Assembly (NCBI GenBank): GCA_023333565.1
Contig: JAJKFH010002994.1
Coordinates: 682,001-746,000, forward strand
From: Puffinus mauretanicus
Lineage: Eukaryota > Chordata > Aves > Procellariiformes > Procellariidae
Direction of reading: 5' to 3'
Length of the DNA stretch: 64,000 nt
The translations under genes were made by a program, and so were the position numbers. Numbering within the stretch: position 1 is the stretch's first letter; every line of letters starts with the position of its first letter. Shown here piece by piece: positions 13,601 to 25,484 of this stretch. Below the pieces are notes generated by a model. The model ran no database searches. It had not been told where the DNA came from and saw only the letters and a program-made list of their open reading frames with translations.

Positions 13601-16600
13601 TGCTGCAGTCCCAAACTAACTTTTTAGCCCTTGCAGTAGAGTTAATTTTCAAAGAGGTGGCACATACAACAGCTCTGGGGCACAGTGACCACTTTCTAAG
13701 ATTCTGAAAACAATCTGAACTACTAAGTTCTTCTTTTAATCCTAGTTAAAAGTAGGTTTCCACAGTTCCAATTTTAGACTTCAAGTGCTATTTACAGGAC
13801 AGAAAATCCCAGATAGTGACATTAATCAAGTTTTACTTAGCTTGGCACATTAAAGAACTAACTATTCTCAGGATACGCCAGGACATCTCAGATGCTAACA
13901 GATTTTAATTTATTATCTAAAACAAGCTGATCACAGCACAGTGTGTGTGCTGTTTTAATCATTCATGCTGTATTTAACATACCATCCCAAGAAAAAAACC
14001 ACACAGTTCTAGTTTCATGAGTTGATGGCATGGAGCACAGCAAAGTACTCAGAAGGACAGAAACGAGTATCAGAAGTTGCACAAAAGAAAGCAGCTTTAC
14101 AATACAACGTTCCAATCATGGGACTGACCAAAGCTCTGCCTGCAGATACATAAAACGCCTGAAACTAGCTCCTCCTCGCGAGCATGGAAACAGCAAACAA
14201 TGTTTTATACATAAAACTGAGAGCATGGCTTTGTAAGACAATTTAATTTGATTCAAATCCTGATCTAAAATAGGGCAATAATCCCCAGTCCTGCAGGGGT
14301 TAAGGACTGTCAGTAACACAGACTCACAGGATCAAGACTCACACTAGAAAAGCTTTCTTCGTTAGGAAAGTACGCAAAATAAATTCTTATAGACAGATTC
14401 TTCCCTCCTTACTGTCTGCTTCACCACGCTCCTAATGCTTCTTGCATCCTGTGAAGCAAGAGCACAGCAGCCCCCTGAGTTTACCCCTACAAAGCAGCAA
14501 GTACTGACTCACTTTTGAAAGGAATGAAAAAAAGATATTCTGAGTTCAAGCACTAGTTATGAGTTTAAAGTACTCATAAAGTACAGTACGTTTGCTTGAG
14601 AAAACGGGCAGGGTGTTGTGAACAGCAGTGGAGAGATGAGCTGAAGACACAATATTAGCAAGCTGCCCTTTTCCAGCATCCGAAGAATTTCGATAGCAAG
14701 ACTCCATGCCAAAGAAAACGTGCAGAAACCTATAAGCAAAAGAAAACCAGGGCTCCTGAAAGAGACAGGACAGAGTGGGAAGAAGGGAAGGGAGGAGTAA
14801 CCGGTGTATTCCCAACTTTTTTATTTTCTATTTTTTAAATAAATGAAACACTTCTTGCACTCACATAAAAGAAACAGAGGTTACAATTGTGTAAGCAACT
14901 CTGCACAGAGGTCTCTCCACAGAAAATCAATTGCAAGACTACTGGCTCCTTATTTTTAAATGTTTAATATTATCCCATCTCCACAATTAATATTAGAAAA
15001 GCAACTATGCTCATACCAGACATACCAAACCAAAGTTGAGTACTATCAATATTAACACACACACAAAAGTTGCAACAGAAAAAGAGATATGTAGTCTGCT
15101 GACAAAATTAACATTATCATATTTCAGATCATAGACAAAGGGTACATTTTATTTATGCCTGAAAATGAAGCAAACATCTTTAAGTGATAACACAATACAA
15201 ATTTACTTTGACATACACATGCAATAAAATGTGTAAATACCCAATAAAAACAAAATGAAAAATAATTACAGGCAAAACACAAGGATAAATTTTATTGAGC
15301 TATTCTGACAACATCTGTACTTCACATCAATGAAGCAACAAGAAAAAGAATTAAGTTGATTAGAAACATGAGATAAAGGAAGAGACTGAGAAGCCACTGG
15401 ACTAGTATGGAGACATTCATCACTATTCACAACTTAACCATGGGCCGGGTTAGAAAAGGCAGCTCCTTCCCACCCAAGCTCAGTCAGACGACTACGACTA
15501 CGCATGTGTTAAAAATTAAGCACATGCGATAATGCTTACTGGGTCAGGGCCTTTGTGTTGTGCTAAATAGGGATAAAGCTTATTCACCTTTGCAAAGTTC
15601 ACTAAGCTGAGCACACGAGACCTCCTTGCAGTGGCAGCGAGCAGGAGCTCAGCAACGGAGCACAGCACCTCTCCAGCCTCATAGCTATTCAGGAAGCAAA
15701 CGCATGCGAAATGAGTAGGCGATCAATATTTCTGATGGCACAAGTAGACATCTAAATCATAACCTCTAACCCCGCTGACAGTCTTAGCAGGCGATGGATA
15801 CTTAGACTACAAAACCTGAACAATTTGGATAAAAGGTAAAAGTTGCTGTAAGAAAAAAGTTTCAAGCTGCCCCATCGCATGTCTTTGGTGAATAAAGAAT
15901 TCAGCCTTCAGATAGGAGTCTACCACCTTACATAAAAACTGCTCTGAACATATCCCCCTCTTTCGCCATTCGGGGGGCTCGCGTGCTGCCATTTACAGTC
16001 CTCGCAACCACCGGAGCGTGGCTTGGATAAAACCCTGCTGGTGACTGAGGATCCTCCTTCACCTGAGCTGGCAGAGGCCGGCCTCTCTTTCTGAAACAGG
16101 GAGCTGTTTCAAACCTATGGCTGCAGCTAGCCGAGGACTGCAGTTTTAAATGATGCAACCACAAACTGTTGAATATTAAATTCAACATGCAGAGCACTGG
16201 GTGCCTATAATGTAAATTTTAAGCAGCCTTTAATGTATAGAGAAATCTGAAGGGAAACCTGATAAATTGCATATCTTGCCTTCAAACAGGATACCAAAGA
16301 ACATGGAGGTATGTTTTAAAGTAAGAGTGTGTGTATGTATGAATCACTCCTGACTATAACTTTAGAACCATTTGCAGGAAACATTTTCTCCCAGTGATTT
16401 GGCACCGATCATCAACAATATTCTTTTAGGACACTCAACTACTCAGTTCTTTTTTCACATTCATTTCTATAGACGTTGCTTCCAGCAACAAGCCTGAAAA
16501 GTACCTATAAATCAACAGTAGTATATCCTCTGTTTAATCCACTCAAAAAGAAAGCTAACAAAGGTGCAGAAAATGTAACAACAACTAAGTCTTATTTATC

Positions 16601-16664
16601 CACAACACAGAATTAAGCAGTAGCAAAAAGGAATAGTAAGCGCTCACCCACAATCTTGTATCTC

Positions 16665-16765
16665 AAAGTGCTCTCAGCGGGGTCAGAAGCATTATCACTG
16701 TTTTGCAGACGGAGAAGCACACCAGCAGAGCCCCAGGGACACGCTGAGGCCCGAGCAGACCCACA
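16665..16765 (-). repeat. Possible MIR/L2-type fragment
   Basis: AAAGTGCTCTCAGCGG followed by CATTATCACTGTTTTGCAGACGGAGAAGC resembles the minus orientation of the MIR/L2 tail (attat..cc..ttttacagatg.gga). The match is short and eroded. Confidence 0.35.
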
Positions 16766-17237
16766 GCAGAGCCGAGAACAGGCATGCATCAACCGCTAAC
16801 TGCAAGACTGAAACTCCCAATTTATTTCAAAGTCACTACTACCTAGTAACTATGGCTCAAACTGAATGCGAACCAATTAAAGGCTTTGTACATTAGCACC
16901 GGTCCCCCTAAGTGTTATTGCCCAAACTAAGTATTCACAATGTATAGATTTTTGATGGACTGATGCATACCAGCTGAAGCTTACCATTCTGGTTAGAGAA
17001 ATCTTTTGTTTTCCTTAAAATAATGGATCAACACTATGCAACCTCAAATACCTAGCAGAGGTACCAGAGAGAGCAGAAGGAGTAAGTCTTAACCCATCAA
17101 ACTTCTATGCAATTCACCATCTGCAGCACTACCTTCTAGCTTTACAGTTTACTTTCTATAGGAATAAGCCAGGGCATTTCCATGCAAAACATACGACCTT
17201 TTTGCATCTAAGATATATCTAGTCTGAGTCTTCATTT

Positions 17238-17307
17238 AAAAAAAAAAAAAAAAAAGAGTCAAAAACTATTAAGTTGCCTTTTTTTTTTCTTTTTTTTTTT
17301 TTTTTTT
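17238..17307. repeat. Poly(A)-poly(T) inverted pair
   Basis: Eighteen A (17,238-17,255) are separated by 23 bases from ten T, one C and eighteen T (17,279-17,307). Together they can form a long A:T hairpin. This could mark two opposed insertions with A-tails or slippage; no body of a retroelement is recognised on either side. Confidence 0.85.
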
Positions 17308-20300
17308 AATGTAAGAAGAATGAGAATGCTTCTACTATTCATAGTACCTTAAAATATCATCCAAGTGGTTAAAAAGCTATTTAAGTCTAACAGGAACGTA
17401 AGTCCTATTTGTCACAGGGCAACGTTAAAAATCTGTCAGTGTACTCTGAAGTCATACCATCATCCTGGTATCTCACGTACAAATCTTCCCAGGATGTTTC
17501 CACAAGAACAGCTTGGTGGTAAACCCCAGGCTATCCTTTTATACGATCAGCGAGTGCAGGTGAGCTGGATTTGATTGCAACACTACAGCCAGGCATTTGT
17601 TGGGAGACCCTCCATACTCCCCAGTTGCACTGCCGCATATTCATATAAATTCTAAAATAAGCTGTCTTCTTCTCCCAACTGCACTGCAATAAGAGTTTCA
17701 TTTCCAAGTCCTAGGCTTAAGCTCACTCCTTAACTCCTTCCTTTCTTCACCACTTCCCTCTATCCCACCCAGTCCTCTAAACAGCGTCATTTCCCCCAAT
17801 CTACTTGTTTTTATTTTTACTTCCCTGCACCATTACTGTCCTCAGCTTGTCGCATGTGAGCCACAGACCGAAGCCAACATTTCCCAGCAAGGAAAGACCT
17901 CTACGATGGAAGCATCAGAAGTGATTCAGGCTCCCTGTACATACACACGCCCCAAACCCGTAAGAGCAATCCCACTGTGACAGGGTACCTCAGCAGCACA
18001 GCACCAGCCGATCTCCACAGCTCCAGGGATACTGTAAAATGTTAGCAGGAGTTAGACCACAGTTTGGTCTCACCTGCATACCCCTGTGGAACGCGTGCCA
18101 GGGCTCACCTGACCGTGAGCCAAATACAAAATCACTGGATTCAATGAAATGAGGGGTCTACCTCCACTGCAAAATTAGTCCAGCAGTTTACCAATAATTT
18201 GGCCTAAATTTTCACATCCTTCACAGAACCCCTGCACTGGCACTTCCAGATGCTGTTATGCCCAAGCTTGCTTATTCACTGTACATACAACGAAGACAGG
18301 AACAACAGGATCTGCTCAGCTCTGATGGATGAACTCCTCTGGAAAAGCCTCAGAGGCCACGGCCTACACCCTTACAGGCCTTAAAAAGCTCACAGCCAGA
18401 AACACAAAGATATGGGAGAATTTAAAGCATCTAAACATGGCAGCTTAAGTATTTCTGTGCATCTGCTTTTGAGCTTTTCAAAGAAAGGGTAATCTTTACC
18501 TCTGTTTTCCCAGAGCAGATCACTGCGGGCCCATGAACGGTGGGCAGACGAGTGCCTCCCCTCCCTCCATCCCGCGAAACAACAGCACAGCTCCAGCCCT
18601 CACAGAAACTTCCTTATTACCCCAACTGTCGACAAAGGCATTAATAAAAGGCGAGGAAGCGAGCGAATTGCCAGCGAGGCAAAAAGCTATTAGAGAACAT
18701 TAGTCTGAAAGGCTCCAACTCCAAACCCACGTCCGCACAGGGCCGCCAGGCCATCTCCCGGCTTTAGCACCTTCATACCGAGAAATACGTTTATTCAGGC
18801 TAAATACTTGACTCTAAGTCACAGAAGTGACCAAGTAACAGCGCAGTAAGAACTCTGTATCCTGCTGGAGCCAAAACACGAGCACGATCAGGGAAGCACG
18901 GTGGATCTAGGACAAATTCTTTCCTGCCTGCTGCTCTCCCAGAAATGCAAGTACCGGTCGACTACAGGGAAGACCACTGTACATCCAACAACCCACATCC
19001 AACATCTGCACACTTTGTGTTTGATCGTTTAGAAAAACTTACCACTGTTAACGTTCAGTTCTCGCTCTGGATTTCCATGTTCTTTGCAACCCAAGCGATG
19101 TAATACATATTATTTTCTTCATTATAACTAACAATAAAAGCAGAAATGACTAACTAACTTGCCTTGTCAAACCAGAGACAACAAAAACAAGCTGAGAACA
19201 TGTATGTCACAAAATGAGTAAGATTTATCTTGTCTTTACTAATTTAAGGGCATTAACTATTCTGATCATGAGGTCTAAGTTTCTCTCATCTTTCCTGGTA
19301 AATTCAACACCACACCTACAATCCCGTGTGCGAGCACTTGTACAAATCTCTTCGCCCTAGACTCCTTGTCTTCTGCTAACTACCCCATTTCAGCTTTCTC
19401 CCTCTCAGCTTCACATCCTCCTACTCCTTCATGCAATGCTGGAACGTTGTCACTGTATTCTCAATCCAGAACACATTGTATTTTCAACCAACTTGCCCAT
19501 AAAGTATATGGGAACCAACCAAGCACAAAGATAAGTAAAGAATAAAATGTAAAGAGAAACCTGAATATACAAGATGGGAACTTATTACCCTGCTTACAGA
19601 AGAAGGGCCACAAGTCAAGGAGCACTGCCCGCTTGGTGTCTTAAAAAATACTAAGCATCCATGTATGTATCTCTTCTCTATCCAATAAATAAACTGCCTT
19701 TATTTTCAGCCTCAGTGTGATCAAACTGAAACTTTGGATTTTGCATTTTTCTACATCCACTTTTTGCATTACAAATCAGCTTGCAAATAAAGAATAATTG
19801 TTCATTGGAATTTTAGACTGCGTGTAATTTCTTCTATAGCAAATGGCTCACCCATTACTTATCTGGTATTGTTATACACAGCCAAGTAGTGCAATCTTTT
19901 TTCAAAAAAATCCCAACCATTACCATATTCCAAATCCTCACTACTGCATTTCTCAATACATTATCCAATTAACCACAAACTTGGCATAAGAGCAGAGCGA
20001 CTGAAACATGCACTAATTCTGCCATGTTTCAGATGGGCATTATTTCATTTGAGGAATAGGAAAGAGGGCTAGAAAAGCTTTCAGAAATTTCTTGCCAAGG
20101 AACAGGACTCAAGGCATAGGATTCAACGAATCCTACAAAAGTCAAATTCTCGAGCCAGAAGTATACCAAGGGCCTTTCTTCTAGTATGTCACGCTTGTTG
20201 GATGTCCAGGCACACCACCCTGACCACCACAAAAAGCCAAAGCCTTCCTGCCGCAGGGAAGTAGCGACAGCTATCAGGGTATACTGGCAGCGCTGCCCTG

Positions 20301-21614
20301 TTTTTTACATCCCCCTCAGCTCCCTGTACTGCATCTTCTTGAAGAACTACCAAGCTGCTTTCACTACACACGCCTGATCAGGTGGGGAGGAGCAGAAACA
20401 TATTTACAGTAGCTAGAGACTCTTTTCTTGATACACATTTAACTACCATTATAAATAGTAAAGCACTGTCTACTTTTAGGGCAGAAACTACAAGTTCTAC
20501 AGTGACCTGCATGGATAAACAAAATTAAACACTCAGATATGATCGCTAATTCCACTTCTGATGAAGCATGTTAACTCCTTCACTTAAAGCAAATCAGCTT
20601 GTGCTCTGGTACAATCAGATCCAACTAAAAGATGCCAAGAACTCCACCTGTTTCTAATTAAATAATAGAAGCACTTCAGTATTTAAAAGCTACTCATTAC
20701 TACTTAGCTTTTCCAGATTTTGTTACAAATTTTATAATGTTATCAGTGGTTTACCTTAAACAATTAGTCACAGCATGCACAGAACTAATACTCCATCCTT
20801 ACTTTAATTATATATGATGCAATACCAGGATGAGATTTTAAAGAACAGAAACACGTGTGCAAGATTTGGCTTTAGCTTTTCGTTCCCAGCTTGACAGTAA
20901 CAAGTTATGCTGTTCTGCTCAAAAGCAGTAAGAAACTACTTTTTACCAATACGTGTGCCTGTCCTAAAAAAGCTACGATGACATTTTGAGACTTGTGTTT
21001 ATTGTCAAAATACTTCCAACAGATAGTTCGTTTAGTTTTCAAATGGTATTAACTTCTTCCATTCATCCTGTAGATTCAACTTAGGTCTGAGAGCCAAGCT
21101 AGACTTACTCATGCAACACTGCTGGTCAAAAGGATATGGCAGGACCAACTGCCTCCTCTGATACAGACATATACACACACATATTCAGAAATATTAAGCA
21201 AAATCTTGAAGAGGACTGCATGCCGTACCCACAGGAACACGACGCTCGTTTTCCTGTTCCCCCACAGATGGTTTTTTTTATGGTGAAGGTGATGCTGACA
21301 CCAAAAACTACCATTTCAAAACAGGACCATGCAGCAGCAGGTAACCTTCACGCTGCCGTATGTCAACCTGATTCAGATCACACAATTGCTTCCAAACAGG
21401 AGATGCAGTTTTAACTCGAGGGCAACAGCATCTCTCCAGAGATTTAATTTGCATTTTTTGCCACAATATTCACTGTTTGCAAGGACCTGTTTTCTCTCTG
21501 CACTGCAATTCCCTTGCCATCAGTTATCAAACATGGGTCCATCTTCAACCACATGGCAAACTGACACAGAAGTGCCATGCTAATTCCACCATTTCTTTAG
21601 GAAATATAACTAAC

Positions 21615-21806
21615 CTTACTGGAGAAAAGGGTTAAGTGTTCAGCTGCATGCCTTTCAGGTACAGTCTCAAGTGAAGAGCCACGTTTGATACCTGTAGGAA
21701 ACTGCCATTTTTGCATCTCATATTCCATTTGTGAAGAGACCTTTTTGTTCTTTAATCCAAGTTCTGAATTATTTAATCCTGCCTCCAACTCTTGAAATTT
21801 CTCTTC
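21615..21806 (-). CDS. Candidate in-frame cassette exon in CUX1 intron 1 (64 codons)
   Basis: On the minus strand a good acceptor (pyrimidine-rich, ending CTCTTGTTTATAG, with a branch-like ACTAAATAACT) is followed by exactly 64 open codons and then AAG|GTTAGT. The peptide begins EEKFQELEAGLNNSELG and ends HAAEHLTLFSSK. The first part is rich in E, K, Q and L with spaced hydrophobics, like a coiled coil; the second half is less regular. In the same frame a stop codon sits exactly at the acceptor AG and another lies five codons past the donor, so the open frame almost coincides with the splice sites. Phase 0/0 would let it join either CUX1 first exon to exon 2 without breaking frame. I do not recognise the peptide. 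It could instead be a chance frame (many 60-codon frames occur here) or an exon of a nested gene. CA|GTAAGG three to eight bases earlier is a competing donor. Confidence 0.4.
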
Positions 21807-23379
21807 CTATAAACAAGAGTTATTTAGTGAAAGGAAATAAATAATTAAAAGAGTCAGACCCTAAAGTGTTCCCAGCTCTGTTTTTAATTAATATTGATAC
21901 AATCTTGAGAAACCTGCTGCTTAGTATTACAAGGCAGGTCGAAGCTCATCAACAGTTAAATGTCTTCTTCTAACAGAACGTAGAAGAGGAAGTTGCGAGC
22001 AGACAGGGTGCACGTCGCTCCGCTGCCAGCGCTACGGGACTACACAGTCTCGGCTCCTTACAACTTTCTCATGCAGAAAAACGATAGGTTCAAAGCCATC
22101 TAGACCCAGAGCTACGAGAGCTGGAGTTCACAGGACACAGGTGGAACTGTGTTAAGCATAAATCCTTCAGGTTTTTGTCCTGGAATAGGGTAACGGAAGT
22201 GCAGACAAAAGCATTTTTATTTTCTATAGTTCCACACTCGAAATACGTTAGTACAAATGAATGACAGGGGAGGGAGGGAGGCATGGACAGTTCTGTAAGA
22301 CTGAACTTCATACTCAGTAACGATAGTTTTTATAGCATATTGCTTCATCTGCAAGTGGGAGTAAATATTACACTACCTCTTCATGCAGATGGGTGGATAA
22401 AAAAAAATAAAAAGCTAATTTGAAACAAATTAACTATTCTGCATATGGATGAAGGTACTCTCTACCTCTCTGGTCACTCCAGGACTCTCCACAGACAGAC
22501 CGCGTGCAAAGTTAATAAACTTTGCACCGCACACAGATTGCCCGGTGAACCTGCCAAAAGGTGAACAGCCTCAACCCGCAGCATGTATAATCACAAGTCC
22601 TCTAAAGCAGGTAATGAATATTGTTCAAACAACTTTAAGCTAGCGTTACCAGAATGCTTCAAAGGAGAACCTACAAGCTGTTCAAGTCAGACTGTCACAT
22701 TTAGTCTGCAAAAACGAGATTAAGGTTTGTACAGTGATACTCCACAACAGGTTTTACAGTATGCACAGAAATTAAATTATGATAAAAGTGAGCTATTTTT
22801 TACTAAAAACAGAATAGAACAATCTATCAAAATGCCATTTGGCTGCGTTCATTACCTTTTAGAATTTAATTTACATGATAGATACTTTAGCGAAATATGT
22901 TTTAATCAATAAGCATTTCTGAAGGCTTTATTTTTATAGAAAACATTTAGACTTCTTCACCGTTACATATAACACCACGGCAGTGACGTTAGGAGCATTT
23001 ATTTTCCTATGCTAAGCAAGTACAACCACACATACACAGAGGCAAAAGCAAAAGTCCACAATTAAAGATGTCAGACCTTGTTTAACTACATCTTAATTTA
23101 ATCCATTTTATTTTATACAATTCTACATCTGGATCGCATTTTCTGTATTCCTGTAGGTATTCTGGGTCACTATTAAGAACCCTTTCAAGTTAGCAAAGTT
23201 CAGCCAAGTCTACCTTAATCCAAAACCTTTAAAAGAAACAATAAAACACGAAAGGGGGGGGGAAAGAAAGAAAAGCCTAAAACAAAACGCTGCTTTACCC
23301 CACCTCCTAATGCACCTGAAAGTCAGCAGGGACCAGCCTCCTACTACAGATCCTACGTAGCACTTCCCGTTTTGGGGGT
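21807..23379 (-). other. CUX1 intron 1 between candidate cassette exon and CpG island
   Basis: AT-rich intronic DNA. A short CpG-richer stretch occurs at 21,985-22,060, and a G-run followed by GAAAGAAAGAAAAG at 23,250-23,275. No open frame with domain-like content is seen. Confidence 0.6.
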
Positions 23380-23500
23380 TGCTGGGGTTTTTTTAGCATC
23401 GCTCCCGCTAGCTCGCCCTCTGCGAGCCCCGCCGAGGGGAGGGAGGGCGGCGGGTCCCGCCGGGTCCCGCTCCCCGGCCCCCCCGCCAGCATCCCCTCAC

Positions 23501-23530
23501 CTCCAGCGGGGCTGCGGCTCTGCCCAGCAT
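23501..23530 (-). CDS. CUX1: CUX1 alternative first coding exon (10 codons, downstream promoter)
   Basis: Ten codons, MLGRAAAPLE, run from an ATG to a strong donor (GGAG followed by GTGAGG) and end in phase 0, the same phase as the longer first exon. The mammalian alternative CUX1 N-terminus, as I recall it, is MLCVAGARLK spliced to RELDATATVL. Length and phase match exactly and five of ten residues agree (M1, L2, A5, A7, L9). The distance of about 1.56 kb downstream of the other start also resembles the spacing I remember in human. The frame is open further upstream, but if transcription starts near the TATA-like element, this is the first in-frame AUG. The region is GC-rich, so open frames are cheap; the call rests on phase, donor, length and partial identity together. 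Transcript 5' ends would settle it. Confidence 0.72.
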
Positions 23531-23541
23531 CAACGCACCAT
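23530..23541 (-). other. Minimal upstream ORF with stop-start overlap at the MLG start
   Basis: Eleven bases before the ATG of the ten-codon first exon, a second ATG opens ATG GTG CGT TGA. Its stop overlaps the next start by one base (TGATG). Such stop-start overlaps can support termination-reinitiation, and here the first AUG (GGCATGG, G at -3 is replaced by C-context but G at +4) is close enough to compete. The arrangement is seen directly; any translational role is inference and depends on the transcript including 23,541. Confidence 0.5.
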
Positions 23542-23700
23542 GCCTCCGCCTGCCGCAGGGCTCCGGCAGGGCACCGCCGAGCCCGCCTCGGAGGGGGCCA
23601 GGGTGGGCAGCCGGCGGCTTTCGAGCCAATTTATTTAAACGGGAGGCACCGGAGGGTTTGAAGAGGCAGGGCAGCGCTTTCCTGCACCAATCAACTGGGA
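23541..23700 (-). promoter_or_regulatory. Downstream CUX1 promoter with CCAAT box and TATA-like element
   Basis: For minus-strand transcription, an inverted CCAAT (plus strand CCAAT at 23,687-23,691) is followed about 50 bp later by a TATA-like GTTTAAATAA (23,631-23,640), and about 100 bp later by the ATG of the ten-codon first exon. This order and spacing fit a classical promoter with a start site near 23,600-23,610 and a short leader of about 70-80 nt. It contrasts with the TATA-less upstream promoter. Motifs are seen; the start site is inferred. Confidence 0.5.
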
Positions 23701-24780
23701 GAAACATGCATGTTGCAATCCTATTCAGCGGCGGGAGCAGCACCAATTCATCGTTTGACAACCTCCCCCCCCCCAACCCGCCCTGGCCTTATCTATACCC
23801 CGGCAATTATATTAAATAGTGGATCTGCAATTTCCTCAGGGCACGCACCCAAAGGGCGAAGGAAAGCTGGTTTGCGAGTACTCTCCCTCGGAGAAAACAA
23901 GACTTGTAGGCTGTTATGAGCCAGCACAGTAAAGCATCAATATTCCGCTCATCTGTCAGATCCTGGACAGCAGGAGAGGCTGGAGAGCCCGTGAATTATG
24001 TAAGCGTGCCCTCCCGCCGCCGCCGCGGGGAGATGCCCCGCCGCCGGCGGCCATGCCCCGCCGGGCGGGACGCCCCCGCACCCTGCCGGCCCCTCACCGG
24101 CCCCCCGCGGCCGGCGGGAGCCACCCCGCACGGCGCTGCCCCTGTCCTCCCGCACACACCTCCTCGCCGGGCCGGGCAAGGCCGGGCGCTCGCCCCCTTC
24201 CCGCCCCGGGCCGCCCCGCGGGACCCCGCCGCGGCTCCATCCCTCGCCCCCCCGCCGGCGGCGGCGGCTTCCTCCCGCCCCCCGCCCCGGCGCGGTGCCA
24301 GCGGGCCGCGGCGCTCGCAGGGCGACGGGAGCGCGGCGGGCCGGAGCCCCCTGCCCGCCGGCGGCGGAGAGGCGGGGGGCCGGCACCCCGCGGCGAGGCG
24401 AGGCGGCGGCGGCGGCCGGGCAGCGGCGGGGGAGCGCCCGCCTGGCCGGCACCACAGCGCCCCCAGCCCCCGCCGCTCCGCGCCTGCACGCCGAGCCCGG
24501 CCGGCTCCCTGCGCCCCCACACAAAGTCCCAGCACTCGGTAAACTTTCCCCGGCTCCCGGGGAGAAAAGGCGGCGGGGAAGCGGCGGCGGGAAGGGGCAG
24601 GCGGCGGGGGGGGAGGCAGGCAGGCGGGGGAGAGGAGCGGCCGCCGGCAGCCCCGCCGCCGCCCGCCGCCCCGGCCGCCCCGCACGGCCCCGGCCGCCGC
24701 GGGGGAACGGGAAGCGGGGAAGAGAGCAGCCCGGGACGGAGCGGGCGAAGCGGCGGCGGCCCCGGCAGCGCCGGCTCCGG

Positions 24781-24846
24781 CGCCATCTTGGGCTGATCGA
24801 TGAATTGAACAAAGAGGATCAATTTCCGATGGGGCCGGTGATCAAT

Positions 24847-24850
<4 letters not shown>
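24781..24850. promoter_or_regulatory. ATCRAT site cluster beside a second YY1-type motif, start of intron 1
   Basis: Inside extreme GC-rich DNA sits an AT-containing 70-bp block. It holds a YY1-type GCCATCTTG (24,782-24,790), ATCGAT (24,796-24,801) and two ATCAAT sites (24,818-24,823 and 24,841-24,846). ATCRAT is the preferred stable binding sequence of CUX1 cut-repeat/homeodomain combinations. On the minus strand the block lies about 180-250 bp inside intron 1. It resembles the arrangement in exon 1, where a YY1 motif also adjoins an ATCGAT. Motifs are seen; binding is inferred. Confidence 0.5.
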
Positions 24851-25147
<297 letters not shown>

Positions 25148-25149
25148 TC

Positions 25150-25250
25150 AGGAGCCGGGAGGGAGGGGGAGGGAGGGAGGGAGGGAGCCAGCCGGGAGGG
25201 GGGAGGAGGGGCGGGGGGGCAAGGGGGAGGGAGGCGGGCGGGGAGCGCCC
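25150..25250. repeat. G-rich GGGAGGG tract, quadruplex-prone
   Basis: The plus strand is a run of GGGAGGG, GGGGAGG and GGCGGGCGGGG units with many G-runs of three or more separated by one to four bases. This fits intramolecular G-quadruplex formation. It lies immediately upstream of the CUX1 start on the strand that is the template for CUX1. Structure is predicted from the sequence pattern only. Confidence 0.7.
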
Positions 25251-25484
25251 AAATCCCGGCCTGGAGCCCGCGCCCGCCCGGAACACGGACTCAGCCCGTG
25301 CGCTCGCGGGGGGGGGAGGGGGCGCCGCGCCCGCGCGCTCACAGCGCGGACGCCCCCCCCTGCGTGTGTGTGGGGAAGGGGGGGGCACGGCGGGGCGGGG
25401 CGGGGGCAGCGGGGCACGGCGGGGCGGGCAGCGCGGGGTCCGGACGAGCCTGGCGGCGCCGCGCAGTGCGGGGCGCGGGGGAGC

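Larger units (their letters stand above)
1..21614 (-). other. CUX1 intron 1, distal part; no supported gene
   Basis: This AT-rich stretch lies downstream of the candidate cassette exon on the CUX1 strand. I read both strands for CUX1 exon 2 (expected RELDATATVL) and for other exons and did not find one, so intron 1 probably continues beyond the window. Open frames here are 60-195 codons, overlap on both strands, lack recognisable domains and are best taken as chance. Exceptions worth naming are listed separately: a CpG-rich patch at 3.2-4.0 kb, a CA repeat, a 13-bp hairpin, a possible MIR fragment and a poly(A)/poly(T) inverted pair. Recognisable interspersed repeats are sparse compared with the other side of the promoter. 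Confidence 0.75.

Noticed and set aside
14546..14815. Open frame on the minus strand after a strong CTCTTTCAG acceptor-like site
   Set aside because: No convincing donor follows (no GTAAG or GTGAG in range) and the peptide shows no domain; treated as chance.
24094..24786. Alternative CUX1 start beginning MAPEPALPG at the second YY1 motif
   Set aside because: The frame runs to a stop, and the only good donor near its end (24,097) would leave phase 2, which cannot join CUX1 exon 2 in frame.
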